Both the position numbers and the translations under genes were made by a program. From NCBI GenBank assembly GCA_010909165.1, contig MU008162.1:1240001-1304000 (forward strand): a DNA stretch of 64,000 nt, read 5' to 3'. A model generated the notes under the pieces. It worked only from the letters and a program-made list of their open reading frames with translations, was not told the origin of the DNA and did not search any database. Position 1 is the first letter of the stretch, and each line of letters begins with the position of its first letter. Shown here one piece after another: positions 47,491 to 61,014 of the stretch. Source of the stretch: Anthoceros angustus (taxonomy: Eukaryota; Streptophyta; Anthocerotopsida; Anthocerotales; Anthocerotaceae).

Positions 47491-48202
47491 ACCTAGCAGT
47501 GTGAAAACTTTCTCGCCATTGTAGACTAAAATTTTTTAAGTCTGACGTAAACTGAGCGTGAAGTTTGGTTTCAAGTTCTGGGCTCGGCCGTCTGGCCGGG
47601 AGCTACATACTTCCTGAAAGACTCGCAACTGCCGAAGTTCCCGCCATTTTTCTCGGACGCAAATCGCCTGCAACCCTGGCGCCCATGGTCTGGAGCGTCT
47701 AGGCGCTGTGGGCGCAAATGGACAAGGCCTGGCGACGCGCATGATGCAAGGATGCTGGATGATGAGCCAGAGGCAGAGGCGAGCAAGAGATGCAGGGACC
47801 AAGCGAAGCTTTTCAGTGCATGAACACGTCAGGTTTGCTGGCATCAAGGGAAGCTCAGATCAGATTGCGTCATAGTGGGGAGCAACACTCGTCTTATCCG
47901 CTCCGGAGATATGCCTGGTGCAGCTTGGTGAGGTGGAATCGCGGCACAAAAGGAGCGATTCAGCTCCCTAGCTGTTCCAGTACCTAGCATGAGCCGGTTC
48001 GGTCCAATGTCAGATGGCTGGAGGGGCGTTCAGGGCGGGAGTGGCGAGGTATTCTGGAGGGCTGGCTGCAGCATGAGAGTGAAACGCGGGAAGAGCTAAA
48101 GCCTCTTCTTTTCGTGCACTGCTGCCCTCTGGTTGTCCTTGGGAAATTTGTTCCGTGGGTCGCACGTTTTCTGGGACAGGCTGGATCTGATTCTGGAGGA
48201 GA
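47491..48202. other. Divergent promoter region between eIF2-alpha and BRCT/PHD genes
   Basis: About 0.7 kb of mixed to GC-rich DNA separates two divergently transcribed genes. No gene is recognised, and no clear promoter element could be named. Confidence 0.5.
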
Positions 48203-51200
48203 ATGGCTTCGAGTCAGGCAGGGCAGGATGGTGCTGATGGGAAGCTGTTTGCGGGAGTGCGGTTTGTGCTTGCGGGCTTTGACGAGCCCTCCGAGTTAGA
48301 GGTATGAGGGGTGTCATGGCGCCGTGGGGCTAGACGCTGTAAATTGGACGGATGAAGGTTTGCGCCTGACGATGTTTGCACGTGTGCAGTTTCTTACGGA
48401 GCTTGAACGAAATGGAGGCCAGAATATGGGGCGGTATTCTGCCGGTTGCACTCATGTCATCGTTTGTGACCTCACTCTCGTAAGCGTCTTGAAGAGCATG
48501 TGTGTTTCTTGTGTGTCCTGGATGTTAGCTGTTTAGGGACTTTGTGTCCGGAGCACCCCGACTCCCTGTCTGTTAAACGGTGGAAGCATTGTATGCACAG
48601 GATGAGCCGATCTGTGTAGCTGCACTGAAGGATGGGAAAGAGCTCGTCACCGAGTATTGGGTCGCGGACTGCCTACAATTTGGCACACTGATGGACACTG
48701 ATACTGTAAGCCACATCTCAGAAAAGACTTTGTGTGGTCTATTTTTTGGAATTGGTACTGGGTATGTTTTCTCAGACATGTGAGTTGATCTCAAAGGTTT
48801 GGAGCTTACCCCTGGCAATGTGGCATGTAGGTTCTATATAGACCTTTGAAGGATTTAAATGGTATTCCGGGAAGTGAAAAGCTGGTTCTTTGCCTCACTG
48901 GTTATCAGGGCCAGATGCGAACTGACATTATGGTAACAGGTCCTCGGTACCTCCGTGGTTCATTTTCTCACAATAAAGAGGGGAGCAGAAGCTTAGGACA
49001 AGTGGAATGTTCGAGCCCTTAACACTGTCTCACGTCTGTTATCAGAGGATGGTTGACATGATGGGGGCCAGATTTACGAAGCCACTTCTGGCGGCTGAAG
49101 TTACTCATCTGATATGCTACAAGTTTGAGGGTAAGCACATGATCAACATGCTGCGTAGTCCTGGCTATGTTTTGATAGCTGTCAGCAATCGTTTTGATAG
49201 CTCTCGTTTTGGAATTTGGTGTTTCCCCTGTGGATGAGCAGCTTCTTTTCTTTTGGCTGCTCAGGTGAGAAATTTCAGCTGGCAAACCGGCTGAACATAA
49301 AGTTGGTGAACCACCGGTGGCTTGAGGATTGGTACGTATTCTGCATTTTCCTTTGAATGTCATGAGCTTTAGAACCAGTCACTAAATAGTTCCACTTGAA
49401 ACTGTGGCCAGTATGCTTTTCCTAATCTGTTGATTATCACCACTGTATCTGGGAACCTCTTCTGTGTTAACTTTTGGGTGACCTTCGTGTGACTGTTCCC
49501 ACACTTCAGCTTGCTGGCATGGAAGGTGCTTCCTGAGATTGGCTACCAGAGAAGGTGCGAATTTGTTGTACATGTGGTCTGCAGCAGAACAGTGTTGGTT
49601 TTCTGTGCCCGCTATAACAAGAGAAGTGAATGCTTTGTCACAGTGGTTTCGAGTTGGAGTTTGGAAACGTAGTTGCAAATGATTCTGAGGAAAACGGCAC
49701 TCCAGAGAGCACTTTCAGGACAGCTTCAAAGACTCCTCGGGGTGGGCCTGGTTCCAATGATGCCACCACTACCACTCCAAAAAATCCTGACAAACAAGGC
49801 ACCAGAGAGAAGACACCTCGAAGTTGCCCTTCAACTAAATCCAGGAGAATGGTAAGTCCTGGGTCCAGAATTCAGATGCTACAGTCAAGTAGGAAAGGGA
49901 AGCAGCTGAACTTCCAATCCTCGCATACGCCAATGAGAGGGCTATCTGTTGCTGAGCATCAAACTACACCTACAGCACACAGCACTCCCATGCAGCCTAG
50001 CTCAAGTAAGGGGCAGGCTCTGGTCTCTGGGATAGGGACTTTAGAGACCTGCGGTGTGCATCATGATGAGAACAAGACACCCCAGATGCACGGATTTGAG
50101 GTCCGTGAACAGGCCTCTGGAGCTGTGGATGGCGCCGCAGAACCAAGGGATGTGGGAGCTGGCCTTGACATCAATGGAAATAGCAAGACTGACGGATCTG
50201 AGAAAGTGCTCCTTCAGGTGAATGAGAGAAGCCTTAGCTCGTTCAATGCACAAACTGTGTCAACTGCATGTACAGCGATCAAAGTGGATGAAGCGGATTG
50301 CCAGAATGGAGCATCAGAACAGCGGCCAGATCACGGGATAACAAGCAATCGTGATGCACTGGGGAAAGTAATTGTAAATAACCACATTCAGGAGTTGAAG
50401 GATGGAAATGGGGACAGGTGCTCCAGAGAGGTTGAGAACACTAGCTTACAAGGAGCTGTCAGGAGTCCAGGGACTGGCAAGTGTGAAATGGGTGCTGATT
50501 GTGGCCAGCAGGGCAGAACTGTGCAGACTGCAACATCCACGAGGGATAGTCCAATTGCACCACTTGCTGCAAGTGAACGGCTTGAGGTCAATGCAGGAGT
50601 TGGCCCCGCAAGTTTGGAGAAAAGTGTTGTGCTCAAGGCTGAAATTAGAACCTACAAAGCACAAGCGGTAGAAGAAATAAGAAAGGAGCCTGGAGAGTTG
50701 GATGAGCTGCGTCAGAAGTCTTCTGCTGATGGCCTTATACATTCAGAAAGCAACACACAAATGATTGAGGAGACTGCATTAGCTGTTCTCAAGAGTTTTG
50801 GCAAGTCTGGTATCTCCAAGGCTGGTGATTCACCGGACGACATGGAAATTTTGCAGGAGTCAAGACAGCTCAATCAGATAATAGCTTCTACCAGTATGCT
50901 GAGTGCTGGAAAGAGGAAGTTAAGTGACTCTCTGCCAGTATCAAATGCGGAGGATCTCAGTCGGGATCAACTCGTGGCTCAGGAAACCAAAACCGCTGTC
51001 AGGCGAGACCTGACATCAGAACTGCAGGCTGATTTGCAAGGTGATGAAAATACTCCATCTCCCTGGAGAACCAAAAAGGCGAAACTGGACCCTGTTTTTG
51101 CCAGCCCTGTCCCTGGGGTTCTAGAGCCAAACAGTACGCTAGATTCGGGTAAACTGCAGAAATCTTCTGCAAAACCTAAGTATGCTGGACTTATAAGAAA

Positions 51201-53697
51201 GCTTCTGGGGTCTGAAAGTGTAAAGCGACGCTCTGACTTTTATGACCTGGAGAAGGAGTTCTGTGATGACATTGGGCAGGGAGTTACAACACCAGAAACA
51301 AACAGGGCTCATCGTCTATCGGCATCTGGAGTGCAGTCGGTTAATAACGAGGAAGTGCCGCAGGAGGCTCTTCCGGGTCAAGGACCTGCAAAGCAGCCTC
51401 CCATTCCAGGGAACAGTGGGCTGCAATCTGCTTTGAAGAAGAAAGCAGATCAAGTAACGGTCACAGTCACACCTTTGAAACGTCCTTTTGGCTCTCTAGC
51501 TAAGACTCAATCAAACAAAGCTTCACCTGCCGGAGTCACAAAGACTCCGAAACTCGTGGGAGTGCAGAAGACACGTGATACAAAGACTGTGAAACGGCCT
51601 GTTTTGCAAAACAATGGACATGGTGACCCAGAAACAAAGGCTGACAATTTAGAGTTGCCGAAATTTCCACAACTCCTGCCTGGTGTCCGAAATGATGTTG
51701 GGGACAAGACCACCCATCAGGGCACAGTGGGAGTTCTTGCAGGAGAGGATTCACAGCAGAGCTCTGGTCCAAATGAGTGGACATGCCTTTTTGCTGGAAA
51801 TCCACCTTCTAACCCACTGGTCAAGGATGCAGACATCCCTGCTGTAAATGACCAGCGCATGGGCAAAATCAATCAATGTGGGTTGGGGGAGAATGTGCCT
51901 CAAGGTGGCCCGGGGGCCTCAATGGCTGAAGAAAGGTTGCAGACTATTGACAGACTTGGTGAAGCTCAAATTGAAACCACCACAACTCCGAAAGTCAAGT
52001 TACGGCAGACGAAGCAGAAGGCAACAACAAGAAGGTCAAAGGGGGTTGAGGCTGTGCAGCTTGGTTTAGAAGCATCTATGCCTGCTGCAATTTGTGAAAC
52101 AGGCAGGAGCTCAAGACAGCCACGCTTGAACAAGGAACCAGTGAAAGATGTACCCGAGGCTGTTATTGAGGATCATCACTCTGAAGAAGGTTTGCAGTCA
52201 TCTATGGACAGACTTGGCGAAGCATCAATTGAAACTATCGTAACTCCAAAAGTCAAGGTAAGGCAGAAGAAGCAGAAGGCAACAACAAGGAGGTCAAAGG
52301 AGGTTGAGGCTGTGCAGCTTGGTTTAGAAGCACCTATGCCTGCTGCAGTTTGTGAGACCGGCAGGAGCTCGAGGCAGCCATGCATGAACAAGGTATCAGT
52401 GAAAGATGTACCCGAGGCCGTTATTGAAGATGATCACTCTGTACCAGCCTCGGAGGAAAAAGTTGCAGAACCGAAGTGTTCAATGAAGGACACGGAAAGG
52501 TGGTTTGCACTGGCAGGAAGGACCAAGGAAAAGGACAGATTCAAAAGTATCCTAAAGAAGCTTGGTGGAAAGCTCAGCAAAGATGGTCACAAATGGAATG
52601 ACCAATCTACTCATGTGATACTTCCTGCCCCACTTCGTCGGACAGAGAAATTTTTCGCAGGAGCAGCAGCAGGCAGGTTAGAACCAAGAAAACTTCCATT
52701 TTTGGAGCTAGCTTCTTTGTCCTGCCAATAATAGACTTAGCATGTTTTGTGCTGTCCATCAGGTGGTTGCTGACAGCAGATTACTTGGAGGCAAGCATGG
52801 AAGCAAAGATGTTTGTTAAAGAGCTGGATTATGAGTGGCATGGTGCTGGCTACAATGGGGAAGGAAACATTGGCCTGGATGCGCCTAGGAAATGGCGTAA
52901 GCACAGGGAGGAGACTGGTTGTGGTGCTTTTCACGGTTTGCGAATAGTTGTATATGGAGAATGCACTGCACCTACTGTGGTAAGTCCAAAAACCTCATAA
53001 CTGAATCAACTTGCGTTGACTGTTGTTTGCTTTCCTGAGCTGTGTTTCCATGGTGCTGACATTCCTGTTGGGGGTGGCTCAGGATACTCTGAAACGTGCC
53101 ATCAAAGCAGGGGGAGGCAGGTTGCTTGCCATTGCTCCACCATACGGTCCTGATCTATCTGGTGTAGATTTTGCCCTTCTCAACCGGAGCATATCTGCAG
53201 AGGATAAATGGGTAAAGGCTTTTGTAGATTCTGGAATTGCTTGTGTGGCAGTCGACTACCTCATAGACTATGTGTGCAAGCCCTCAGCATCACTTGAAAA
53301 GCATATTTTGCATGGGACAAGCAGAGCTGTTGCAGATGCTCGAAAGCTCCTTGACAGCAACATTGCAGCTGCTGCCAAAAGATTCCAGGCATGTCAGGTT
53401 CCAGGATCAGGAACTCGTGAGCAGGAGGTCAAGGAACAGGAACTGAAAGATCCTCCCTCGGAAGTACACCAAGGTGAGGAAGTCAGTGAAGAAGGTGACG
53501 ATGTTTTTTGCTCTGTTTGCAAGAAAGGAGATAGGGAGGATGTGATGATGCTCTGTGGAGATGATAAAGGACGAGGATGTGGGGTGGCTATGCATATCTA
53601 TTGCTGTAAACCTCCATTGTCGGAGGTTCCAGAAGAGGACTGGTTTTGTAAGAAGTGTTTGAAGCCTCCACGGAAACCTAGGCGTGTAAATAAATAG
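48203..53697 (+). CDS. BRCT- and PHD-domain protein (At4g02110 type)
   Basis: Ten exons join in phase: 48203-48301, 48390-48479, 48601-48705, 48831-48932, 49046-49130, 49265-49331, 49510-49554, 49644-52676, 52763-52979 and 53083-53697, giving 1,485 residues. N-terminal tandem BRCT domains (about 15-195) read KLFAGVRFVLAGFDEPSELE, then DEPICVAALKDGKELVTEYW, LVLCLTGYQGQMRTDIM and LVNHRWLEDC. A long low-complexity middle is one exon and contains a 86-residue tandem duplication. A C-terminal BRCT-like block (about 1144-1310) has TERWFALAGR and FHGLRIVVYGECTAPTV. A PHD finger (about 1420-1475) has FCSVCKKGDREDVMMLCGDD and EEDWFCKKC. It is a nuclear protein; BRCT domains bind phosphorylated partners in DNA repair and PHD fingers read histone tails. 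Exact role is unknown. Confidence 0.93.
51949..52464 (+). repeat. In-frame 258-bp tandem duplication within the BRCT/PHD gene
   Basis: Two copies begin DRLGEAQIETTTTPKVKLRQ at 51949 and DRLGEASIETIVTPKVKVRQ at 52207, exactly 258 bp apart. Each carries a basic stretch KQKATTRRSK (AT-hook- or NLS-like) and ETGRSSRQP, and ends near VKDVPEAVIED. The copies are about 80-85 percent identical by eye, so the duplication is not recent. Confidence 0.9.
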
Positions 53698-54242
53698 TAG
53701 GTTGCCTGCCGACGGTTTTGTGCAATTTTTTAGATTATCTAGCTCGTTGACGAGGTTGCTGTCTGCGAGAATTCTAACTAACCCATGTGATGAAACACAC
53801 TGCTCTAGTACTTTCCTGTGCTCGCCGGTAGCATCTTTTGTCAGTCGTCAGTGTTCATTGTGTACGGCTGTTTGTAGGGAGGTGGCCGCAGGTATAAGTT
53901 AAATTAAAACTCGTAGGATTTATTGGGACGGGATCGGCCATCGGATCTACGTCTACATATTGCCTCTCCTCTATTTCCGTCTGCCTAACAAGCCTATTGT
54001 TGATAGAGGGTTTTCGTTGTCCCACCTGAGATGACGCTTCAAGTAGAACCCAACAGGCTGGCACTATCACAGTATGTCATATATTGTGGGAAAAATGGTG
54101 CTTCACAACTCCCAGTCGCCTTGAGATGCACCGCTATGCTACAGGAACGGCGCAAGCAAGCCTTCAAAAGCGAGAACACGGGGGTCCACGGTTGATAAGC
54201 TCCTATGGTACAGCTATTGGTAATCTCAGTCCATCAGTAGTA
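53698..54242. other. Intergenic between convergent genes
   Basis: It contains the 3' UTRs of the BRCT/PHD gene and the quinolinate synthase gene. Nothing else is recognised. Confidence 0.55.
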
Positions 54243-57013
54243 TCAGTCTAGAATTGGGACTAATGGACGTTCCCCCTTGATATGTTGAACCAATACATCT
54301 GACAATTTGCCCTCAGCCTGCAAGCAAATCAGAGCAGAAAGTTCAGAGTATGTTAGGGCGATAGTGAAACCTCATGTGGAATCAGTAAGGAGAGCTCAAA
54401 CAATCTATCACCTGGAAGTGGCGCATGTGTAAAATGGGTTCCGAGCCAAGTTCAGCCACCGTGTGAACCCCGACAGCTGTGCCAACGGTTCGGGCTCTGT
54501 AGGCTGCCAAGAAGGCTTCAGCAGCTGTATCCAGCGACCGACAGACCTTCAATAAAGCCTCCAGTGAATTCATCTGCAACATCCGAGCAGTTCAAACTGT
54601 GACAACAGGCGTTCAAAGCCAGGATGCACACCAGAACCCAAGATGATGGCACTCACCTTCATGAAGGGACAGGATGCGCATCCTCCTGTGATGGAACACC
54701 CTTCTCCAGAAGCGATTCCAGGAACGATGGTCATCTCAGGCAAGCTGGCTGTGCTGAGCCCATTGGATGTTGTGCTGATGGCATCAGAGGAAACAGGGAA
54801 AATAATTTCTACTTCTACATTAGCTCCGATTGTGGTTGCCTGCTGGTTGGCAGACAGAAGCTCTCGGACTGCTCCGACAATGGAGGTTATCATGCCAGAC
54901 TCTGTCCCCAAGACAAACTGCAGTCGGTCGCTGAACCCCCGTTGCAGAGACTCCTTCAACCGCGCAGTGATGAAGTCCAGAATGTTCTGTGTGGAACCAA
55001 CGACTCCCATTCCTCTTGCTTTGGCCTCCATTGCCAGAGCAAACATCTCGCCGGGCACTTCGAAGTGCGCAGTTTGATAGGCATCAGGGTATCCTACCCT
55101 GACCCGTGACACCACATCTTTCCCGAACAGGTCATGCACAATGCAAGCTCCATCCTGCAGGCCCACATACAAGGGAGGTCTAAAAAATAATGCACCTCTG
55201 ACACAGCACCTGGGAGCAAGAAACGAGCAGCGGCAAGCCCACCTGGAAATAATGAAGGCGAGGCAGTAGGTCAGCTATGGTGTTTCTGTTATGCGCAGGA
55301 TGAACAGCTGCAATCTCCTCATCAGACAACGTACAAAGTGTCCTGAAAAGTTCAGCTAAGTTTGCACCCATGTATGAATCTGGTCCATACCAAACTGTCA
55401 GTCCTGGTACTTGCGAGAATGCCTGTGCCCCCACCCAAAACAAACACAAGACTATGAATGCTACTGAGATAAACAAATCGGCCAGCCTGGCTCAACGAGA
55501 CATGAAAACACCACAACCACGCACCTGCAGAACAGTCTGCACCACATTCGAAGAGGTGCAGGTGATGGTAGGCACCAGCGAGTGGGCTAGAGCCTTGGTC
55601 TCCAGCGACGTGTTTATATATATGACATGTAGTGACGGCTTGGTCGCAGAGGCTGCTTCCAAGAAGCTGGCATACGCTGGCGTGTGTGCAGCCTCAGCGA
55701 GGGAGCACCCAATGTGGTCTCCAGACATCCGATATACACCAACCTGAAAAACCCAATCCAAAATTCCAATTCCACCCATCATCACAGCAGGCTCCGGCAA
55801 CCTGACCTGCCAAAGAACAAGACCAAGCAAAAAACCCACAAACCTGCTCGAACCCGGCTCGATCAAGAATGGCCCGAACGTTCTCAGACATGAAATCCAC
55901 CCCCAGAACCGCAATCTTCCTACACCCAGCCTCCGCCATCTTCACGGCCCGATCCGCCATGACAAGGGAGTCCGAAATGTAGATATGCGGCCAGTCCTTC
56001 TGCGCAGCCACGAGCACTCCCTGCACCTCCGGGTCCATATAGAAGTGAGCGACGATCCCCACCTTCTTCTCCCTGAGCAAACCCACGAGCTCCGCTACCT
56101 TCCCCGCATCCGGCGACAGATACTTCACCTGCGCCAGCGCGAAATCCCCCTGCGCCGTCACGCCCTGCGAAGTGACCAGCAAAGAGGGGAAGGGATCGAA
56201 AGACGGCAAGCCCGCCCGCTGCGCGACCGCCATGCGCGTCCGCTTCTTCATCGTCACCAGGACGTTGAACCAGGTGCTGATCCGGGACCCGGATCCTATC
56301 CCGAAGCTCAGGCTCTTGAGCGCGTCGTCAGGAACCGCCAGAACATCCTCCGGCCTGGCCCCGTCCACGGCCCGCAGCAGCAAAGCGCACAGCCCCCGCG
56401 TGAAGGCGGAGTCGCTGTCGGCCCGGAACCGCATCCGGCCATCGGATCCCAGCTCCGCCGTCACCCACACCTGCGTCGTGCACCCCGGCACCCGGTTCTC
56501 CGCAATGCGCAAAACCCGCCGGCATGCGAGGCATCGCCTCCGCCATCTCCAGCACCCGCTTCATCCTCCCTTCCCATCCCCCAGCCGCCATCACCTCCGC
56601 ACCAAATCCTCCAAAACCTGCTGCACCTCCCGCTCTTGCTCCTCCTCCGCCGCCACAACTGCAGCTGCCGCCGCCGCCGCCACGTGATCTCCCAAGCTGC
56701 ATCTTGCTCCCCGGCCCAATGCCTGCTGCAATTCTCCTTCCTCACGCCCCCGGATGAGCCACACTCTGCCCCCACGACACCTGCCGCCGCCATTGCTGCT
56801 GCTGCGGGCACGCATTCGACGAAACAGCGTTCGCCAGCGCAGTCGCAGCGCCAGCCACTTCCCGCACCACCACGGCCGCGGCCATGGCTGCTGCTTCCTC
56901 CTCCTCCTGCTCTTCCTACTCCCTCTCGCCGCGCCGCCTTCACCACCACCACCACCAACAACCGACAACCGCGAAAAAATCCAAGGGACCAACCGGGCTA
57001 GAACTCCCCGCAC
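54243..57013 (-). CDS. QS: Quinolinate synthase, SufE-NadA fusion, plastid
   Basis: The enzyme condenses iminoaspartate with dihydroxyacetone phosphate to quinolinate, the first committed products of NAD synthesis in plastids. Exons read from the C-terminus are 54243-54317, 54412-54573, 54657-55154, 55243-55422, 55525-55743 and 55844-57013. An Arg/Ala-rich N-terminus looks like a transit peptide. The SufE-like part has AAGGWEGRMKRVLEMAEAMP and RIAENRVPGCTTQVW, with the persulfide cysteine. NadA begins at VGIVAHFYMDPEVQGVL, with ISDSLVMADRAVKMAEAGC and LGVDFMSENVRAILD. [4Fe-4S] cysteines appear in HIGCSLAEA, TITCTSSNVVQT and SGEGCSITGGCASCPFMK. Two frame changes in GC-rich DNA at about 56515 and 56600 break the first exon; they may be sequence errors. 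The rest is intact. Confidence 0.9.
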
Positions 57014-57846
57014 CTCGCCTCAGCGACAGCTGAAGTGGGAAGGAAGATATAGCCCGGGAGCGCGCCCAGCCCCGAACTCAATCGCCCATCGCGGCCCCGG
57101 CTTTAGAGCCACCAGAATGCCAGCGGCCCAAGCCCGGGAGACGTGGGGGCTCGTTGCTGCGACTGCAGCTTCCAGCGGGCCACCCGGCAGCTCCACACAC
57201 GCCTTTGCATACAGATTCCAGAATCTTCACCTGGCAACGACCTCCAGAATCCAGCGCCTGCCATGACCATGACCAGAACCAGAACCTGCCCAGTCACATA
57301 TTCTACCTGTTGTTTTTTCATAGTCTCACCATCTCTACCTGGGGGATTAGGGTTTCGCGTCTCTCCGGCTTTGGCACATGGGGACAAGGGGTGGAGGGAA
57401 GGCAGCCGTCGGCTTCCCTGTTTTTCCACTGCTTTGAAGCTTTTTCTTCAAATCCAGAGAACCGGAACAGTCAGTCGTCTCTATCGTGATGCCTACGAAA
57501 GCGACGACAGCGATGCGAGCGCATGTACTTGCGTGTTGCTGCGAGAACACGCAACCCTGCCGGCACCGTCATTGGTTTCCGGATATTGCAGAGTACTACA
57601 AGATGCTGGCTGCAGCGGATTGGTGCGGACGAGATGGAAAATGTTCTCCGCCCGGGGACGAAGGAGTTCATGGACTCCACGATGCAAGTTGTTTGATTGT
57701 TTTGTGTACACTGTACAGAACTGTAAAGCGACTATGCATCTGTTGGTGTAGGTATATACAGAAAACCGAGGATGTGGAGCCCGGCTGGGGAGATGTGATC
57801 AGCATCCAACAGCTGTGTGTACAAGCTCTTGTCACAGGACTTGTCC
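57014..57846. other. Region between quinolinate synthase and GABA transaminase
   Basis: Long open stretches on the plus strand (57143-57863) are probably chance in GC-rich DNA. It holds the quinolinate synthase promoter and the GABA transaminase 3' UTR. Confidence 0.45.
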
Positions 57847-60800
57847 TCACTGCTGTGTCGTGAGGCCTCCGTTTTGTTCCGCCTGGAGGCTCGCCACCAG
57901 CTTCTCCGTCTTCCTTAATCCACGCTCGAAAATCTCGACGAACTGCGCAGGAATTGTGCTTAGACTCGTTCACGGAGCTTGTGGATGTCCATGAATGATA
58001 AGTAGACCTAAACGTACCTTTTTAATTTCTTCTTCAGTGATGATGAGATGAGGGGAAAGCATGATGGTGTCCCCGGCAACTCGGACCAGCAGTCCATCCT
58101 CTGCGCAGAACTCCAAGAAACGAGTCCCAACGGCTGCACATCCAGTCCGTTTATGATGTGCCCGACGCTGCCTGGAAGCGTCGTATCAACCAGCATGGAG
58201 ATTCAAGCAGCAGGATGGCAATGGCTTACCCCACGCTGCTGGAAAGGGAGTTCCCTTCTTGTCGGCTGCAAACTCTACTGCCATAATCAACTCTAGGCCT
58301 CGAATCTGTGAACAAAGACCATGGCAGGACGTGCCAAATGTGGAAGGCTTAGTTCAGGCAGCGAACGCAGGCGAAACTTTGGCATGATTTACGTTTACCT
58401 CTCCGATGATCGGGCTATCTGACAGGGCCCTCATGCCATTTTGGAACACTGGAGAAACCTTCCTCACATGTCCAGGAATATCTCTTTCCCTGCCAGAGAG
58501 CTGTGCAGTCAGTTGACACCTTCTGAAGCAATCGCTGAGAACTTTTGGTATGAAAGGGGAGAGACAGCTACTTGTATATGCGTATGGCCTCCAAGGATAC
58601 TGCAACTCCAACGGGATGTCCAGAATATGTGAAACCATGTCCGAAGTTTCCTGCAAAAGAGCGACTCGTCAGAGAAAGTGCTTACAGAAGGAGTTGGACT
58701 GTGGCAAGTGCGGCACATGATCCACTAACCCAGCCGTTTGCTCTCGTTGGCTATGACTTCCGCAATTGGTTCGCTGATTAAGACTGCACCAATGGGCACG
58801 TACGCTGACGAGAGAGCCTGGCAATGATCCGCAGAGGTTTTGTCATATTGCCAATCCACTAGCCTGAAACAGCTTCATACAGTGTGTACTTCACAAGCGA
58901 AATGACAGAAATGCACCTTCGCTAGGCTGACGAGATCAGGCTTCAGGTTATAGTACTCACTGCCAAACATTGTACCCAGCCTTCCAAACCCAGTCACAAC
59001 CTGCACGTCAAACACCCACGTAGTGGTTAACACTCGCCTGCAGCCAAGGAAACTCTAAATTCTAGACAAGAGTCCAGGTTTCATGCCACCTTTACCTCAT
59101 CAGCTATAAAGAGAATGTCATACTTCTTCAATATCTTTTGGACCTGCAAAGAACCATTCTAAACTGATTAAAAATCCTCCAGCTCGAAGCATCTACCGAA
59201 AGCAGGTCCCGAGCATTGGCAAACAAAGGAAACCTTTTCAAAGTATGTTTTAGGCGGTGGGATAACTCCACCCGCACCCATCACAGGTTCCGCAATGAAG
59301 GCAGCAATCTGCAGTATGAGACAACATGGATGAATACTACACCAGGGCTTCAAATTGAGCGCTTCAGAGTGAGGTCAAAATGCGTGAACAAATGCAGCTC
59401 ACTTCAAGAATCACATTACCGTATCTGATCCTTCTTTTAAAATGAGGCGCTCCAAATTATCTGCTAACCTCGTTGCAAAGTCTTCCTCGCTTTCACCTGT
59501 GCAAAGACAATCGGAGCTCAAGACCAGAAGCATTTCATCCAGAACAACTTCCACCCCCCGACCTCTAAGTGCAACATACCCGGTAAATGATACCGCCAAT
59601 AATGTGGGCAATCTGTACGCAGTACGAACTCAGCTGGTATGTCGAAGCTGTGATGCATGGCTGGTAACCTGAACAACGTTGAAAGGAGGTGAGGAACCAG
59701 ACTCAACAAGGGCACTGTTAGGCATGGGTGAGAGCCGCCCCTCATTGGTAAGCCCAGACCTTACCCGGAAAGTGCTGCTGCTATATATGTCACGCCATGG
59801 TACCTGACAGAAACGAATGTCAGACAACACCCATTTGATCTGAACAGCGCTGGAGCATGTCTGTAAACAAAGTGACTCACGCTTTCTCCCTGGCAATAAA
59901 CTTCTTCTTCAGAGGTCTTCCCAAAGCATTATTGTAGTACCATACCAACTTCACCTGCGTATGTAAAGAAGGAAAACAGACAAATGAAAACAGCTCCAGA
60001 AGAACCAAAGAGCAAACTGTCATGAGATAACTGTCCGCCTGTATCCAAGCTGTAATTGTGCCCGAAAATACAAAAAACAAATCTCACTTGAGTGTCGTTG
60101 GACTCGGACCCACTTCCAGTGAAGAACACCTTCCCAATTTTCGTAGGCTTGAAGAGGTCGATCAGTACACTGGCAAGTTCCTGGCAATTAAATCTGACCA
60201 CTGTCACAGAAAAACTAAACAAAACCAGGACTCGAAGATCAGAAGAATGACCTGTGCAAACCACACCCTTCCTACAGCCATACCAAAGCCGGCTCTGTTG
60301 CACGATTCCAGAAAGAATGATAAAATGGAAGAGTTTTCAGTTGTTTATTAGCAGCTTCAACCAATCGTGGTTCACTGCCACCTGGGAGGCAATCAAAACT
60401 GGAGAGATAAGCAACTCCCAATGTACAGCATCGGCCATACCAACGTACCGGACCAGAAAACACAGACACACACACCTAACGCTGTGCACCAGAGACCAGC
60501 CAGGGCATCAATGTACTCCTTTCCCTGCTCATCATACACGTAGATTCCCTGCACAGTAAGAGACCACAGGAATAAGACTAAATGCCCCGACATAGCACCC
60601 CGACAGACAAGCCATAGAGGTCGGACACCAACCTTGGACCTGGATATAATGAGTGGACTCTTCTCCAACTCCAGCGACCCCGGGGTGAAGGGAGCCAACA
60701 TACCATGCCCTCTGCACCAAGTCGGAAAATTGTCACACACAAATTGTTCTTAGTGTGAAGTCATGCACACACAGTACCAACATCCTTAACACCAAAATCC

Positions 60801-61014
60801 AATCCAATCCCCACAAATGCAGCTACAGCCACGGATGAGCGCACTTCTCTTCCGACAAGCTGTCACGGGCCTCGGGGAGACCCTTGCCCGCATTCTCTGT
60901 CGCCTGATTCGGCACAGACTTGAGAACAGCCTTCACCCCCGAATTCGTCCTTGCCAGAGGGACACCCGGGCCTGCCATTTTCACCAAAAAGCCAACAACT
61001 GCAAGCCAACCCAA
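57847..61014 (-). CDS. POP2: Gamma-aminobutyrate transaminase (pyruvate/glyoxylate type)
   Basis: This mitochondrial PLP enzyme converts GABA to succinic semialdehyde, using pyruvate or glyoxylate. Many short exons follow the family in order: [20 protein letters not shown] (about 60650-60715), [20 protein letters not shown] (about 60500), GSESNDTQ and [19 protein letters not shown] (about 59900-60110), [77 protein letters not shown] then [13 protein letters not shown] with the PLP lysine, [20 protein letters not shown] and [20 protein letters not shown]. The stop is at 57847. The first exon begins at 61014 or, more likely, 60978 ([14 protein letters not shown]), giving a presequence. The 3' end of exon 1 is not fixed. 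No break was found in the motifs checked. Confidence 0.9.

Noticed and set aside
55985-57001. Plus-strand 338-residue Pro/Arg/His-rich open frame
   Set aside because: Antisense shadow of the GC-rich first exon of quinolinate synthase.
57143-57863. Plus-strand open frames of 125-202 residues
   Set aside because: Overlapping frames in GC-rich DNA without motifs, splice support or family resemblance.
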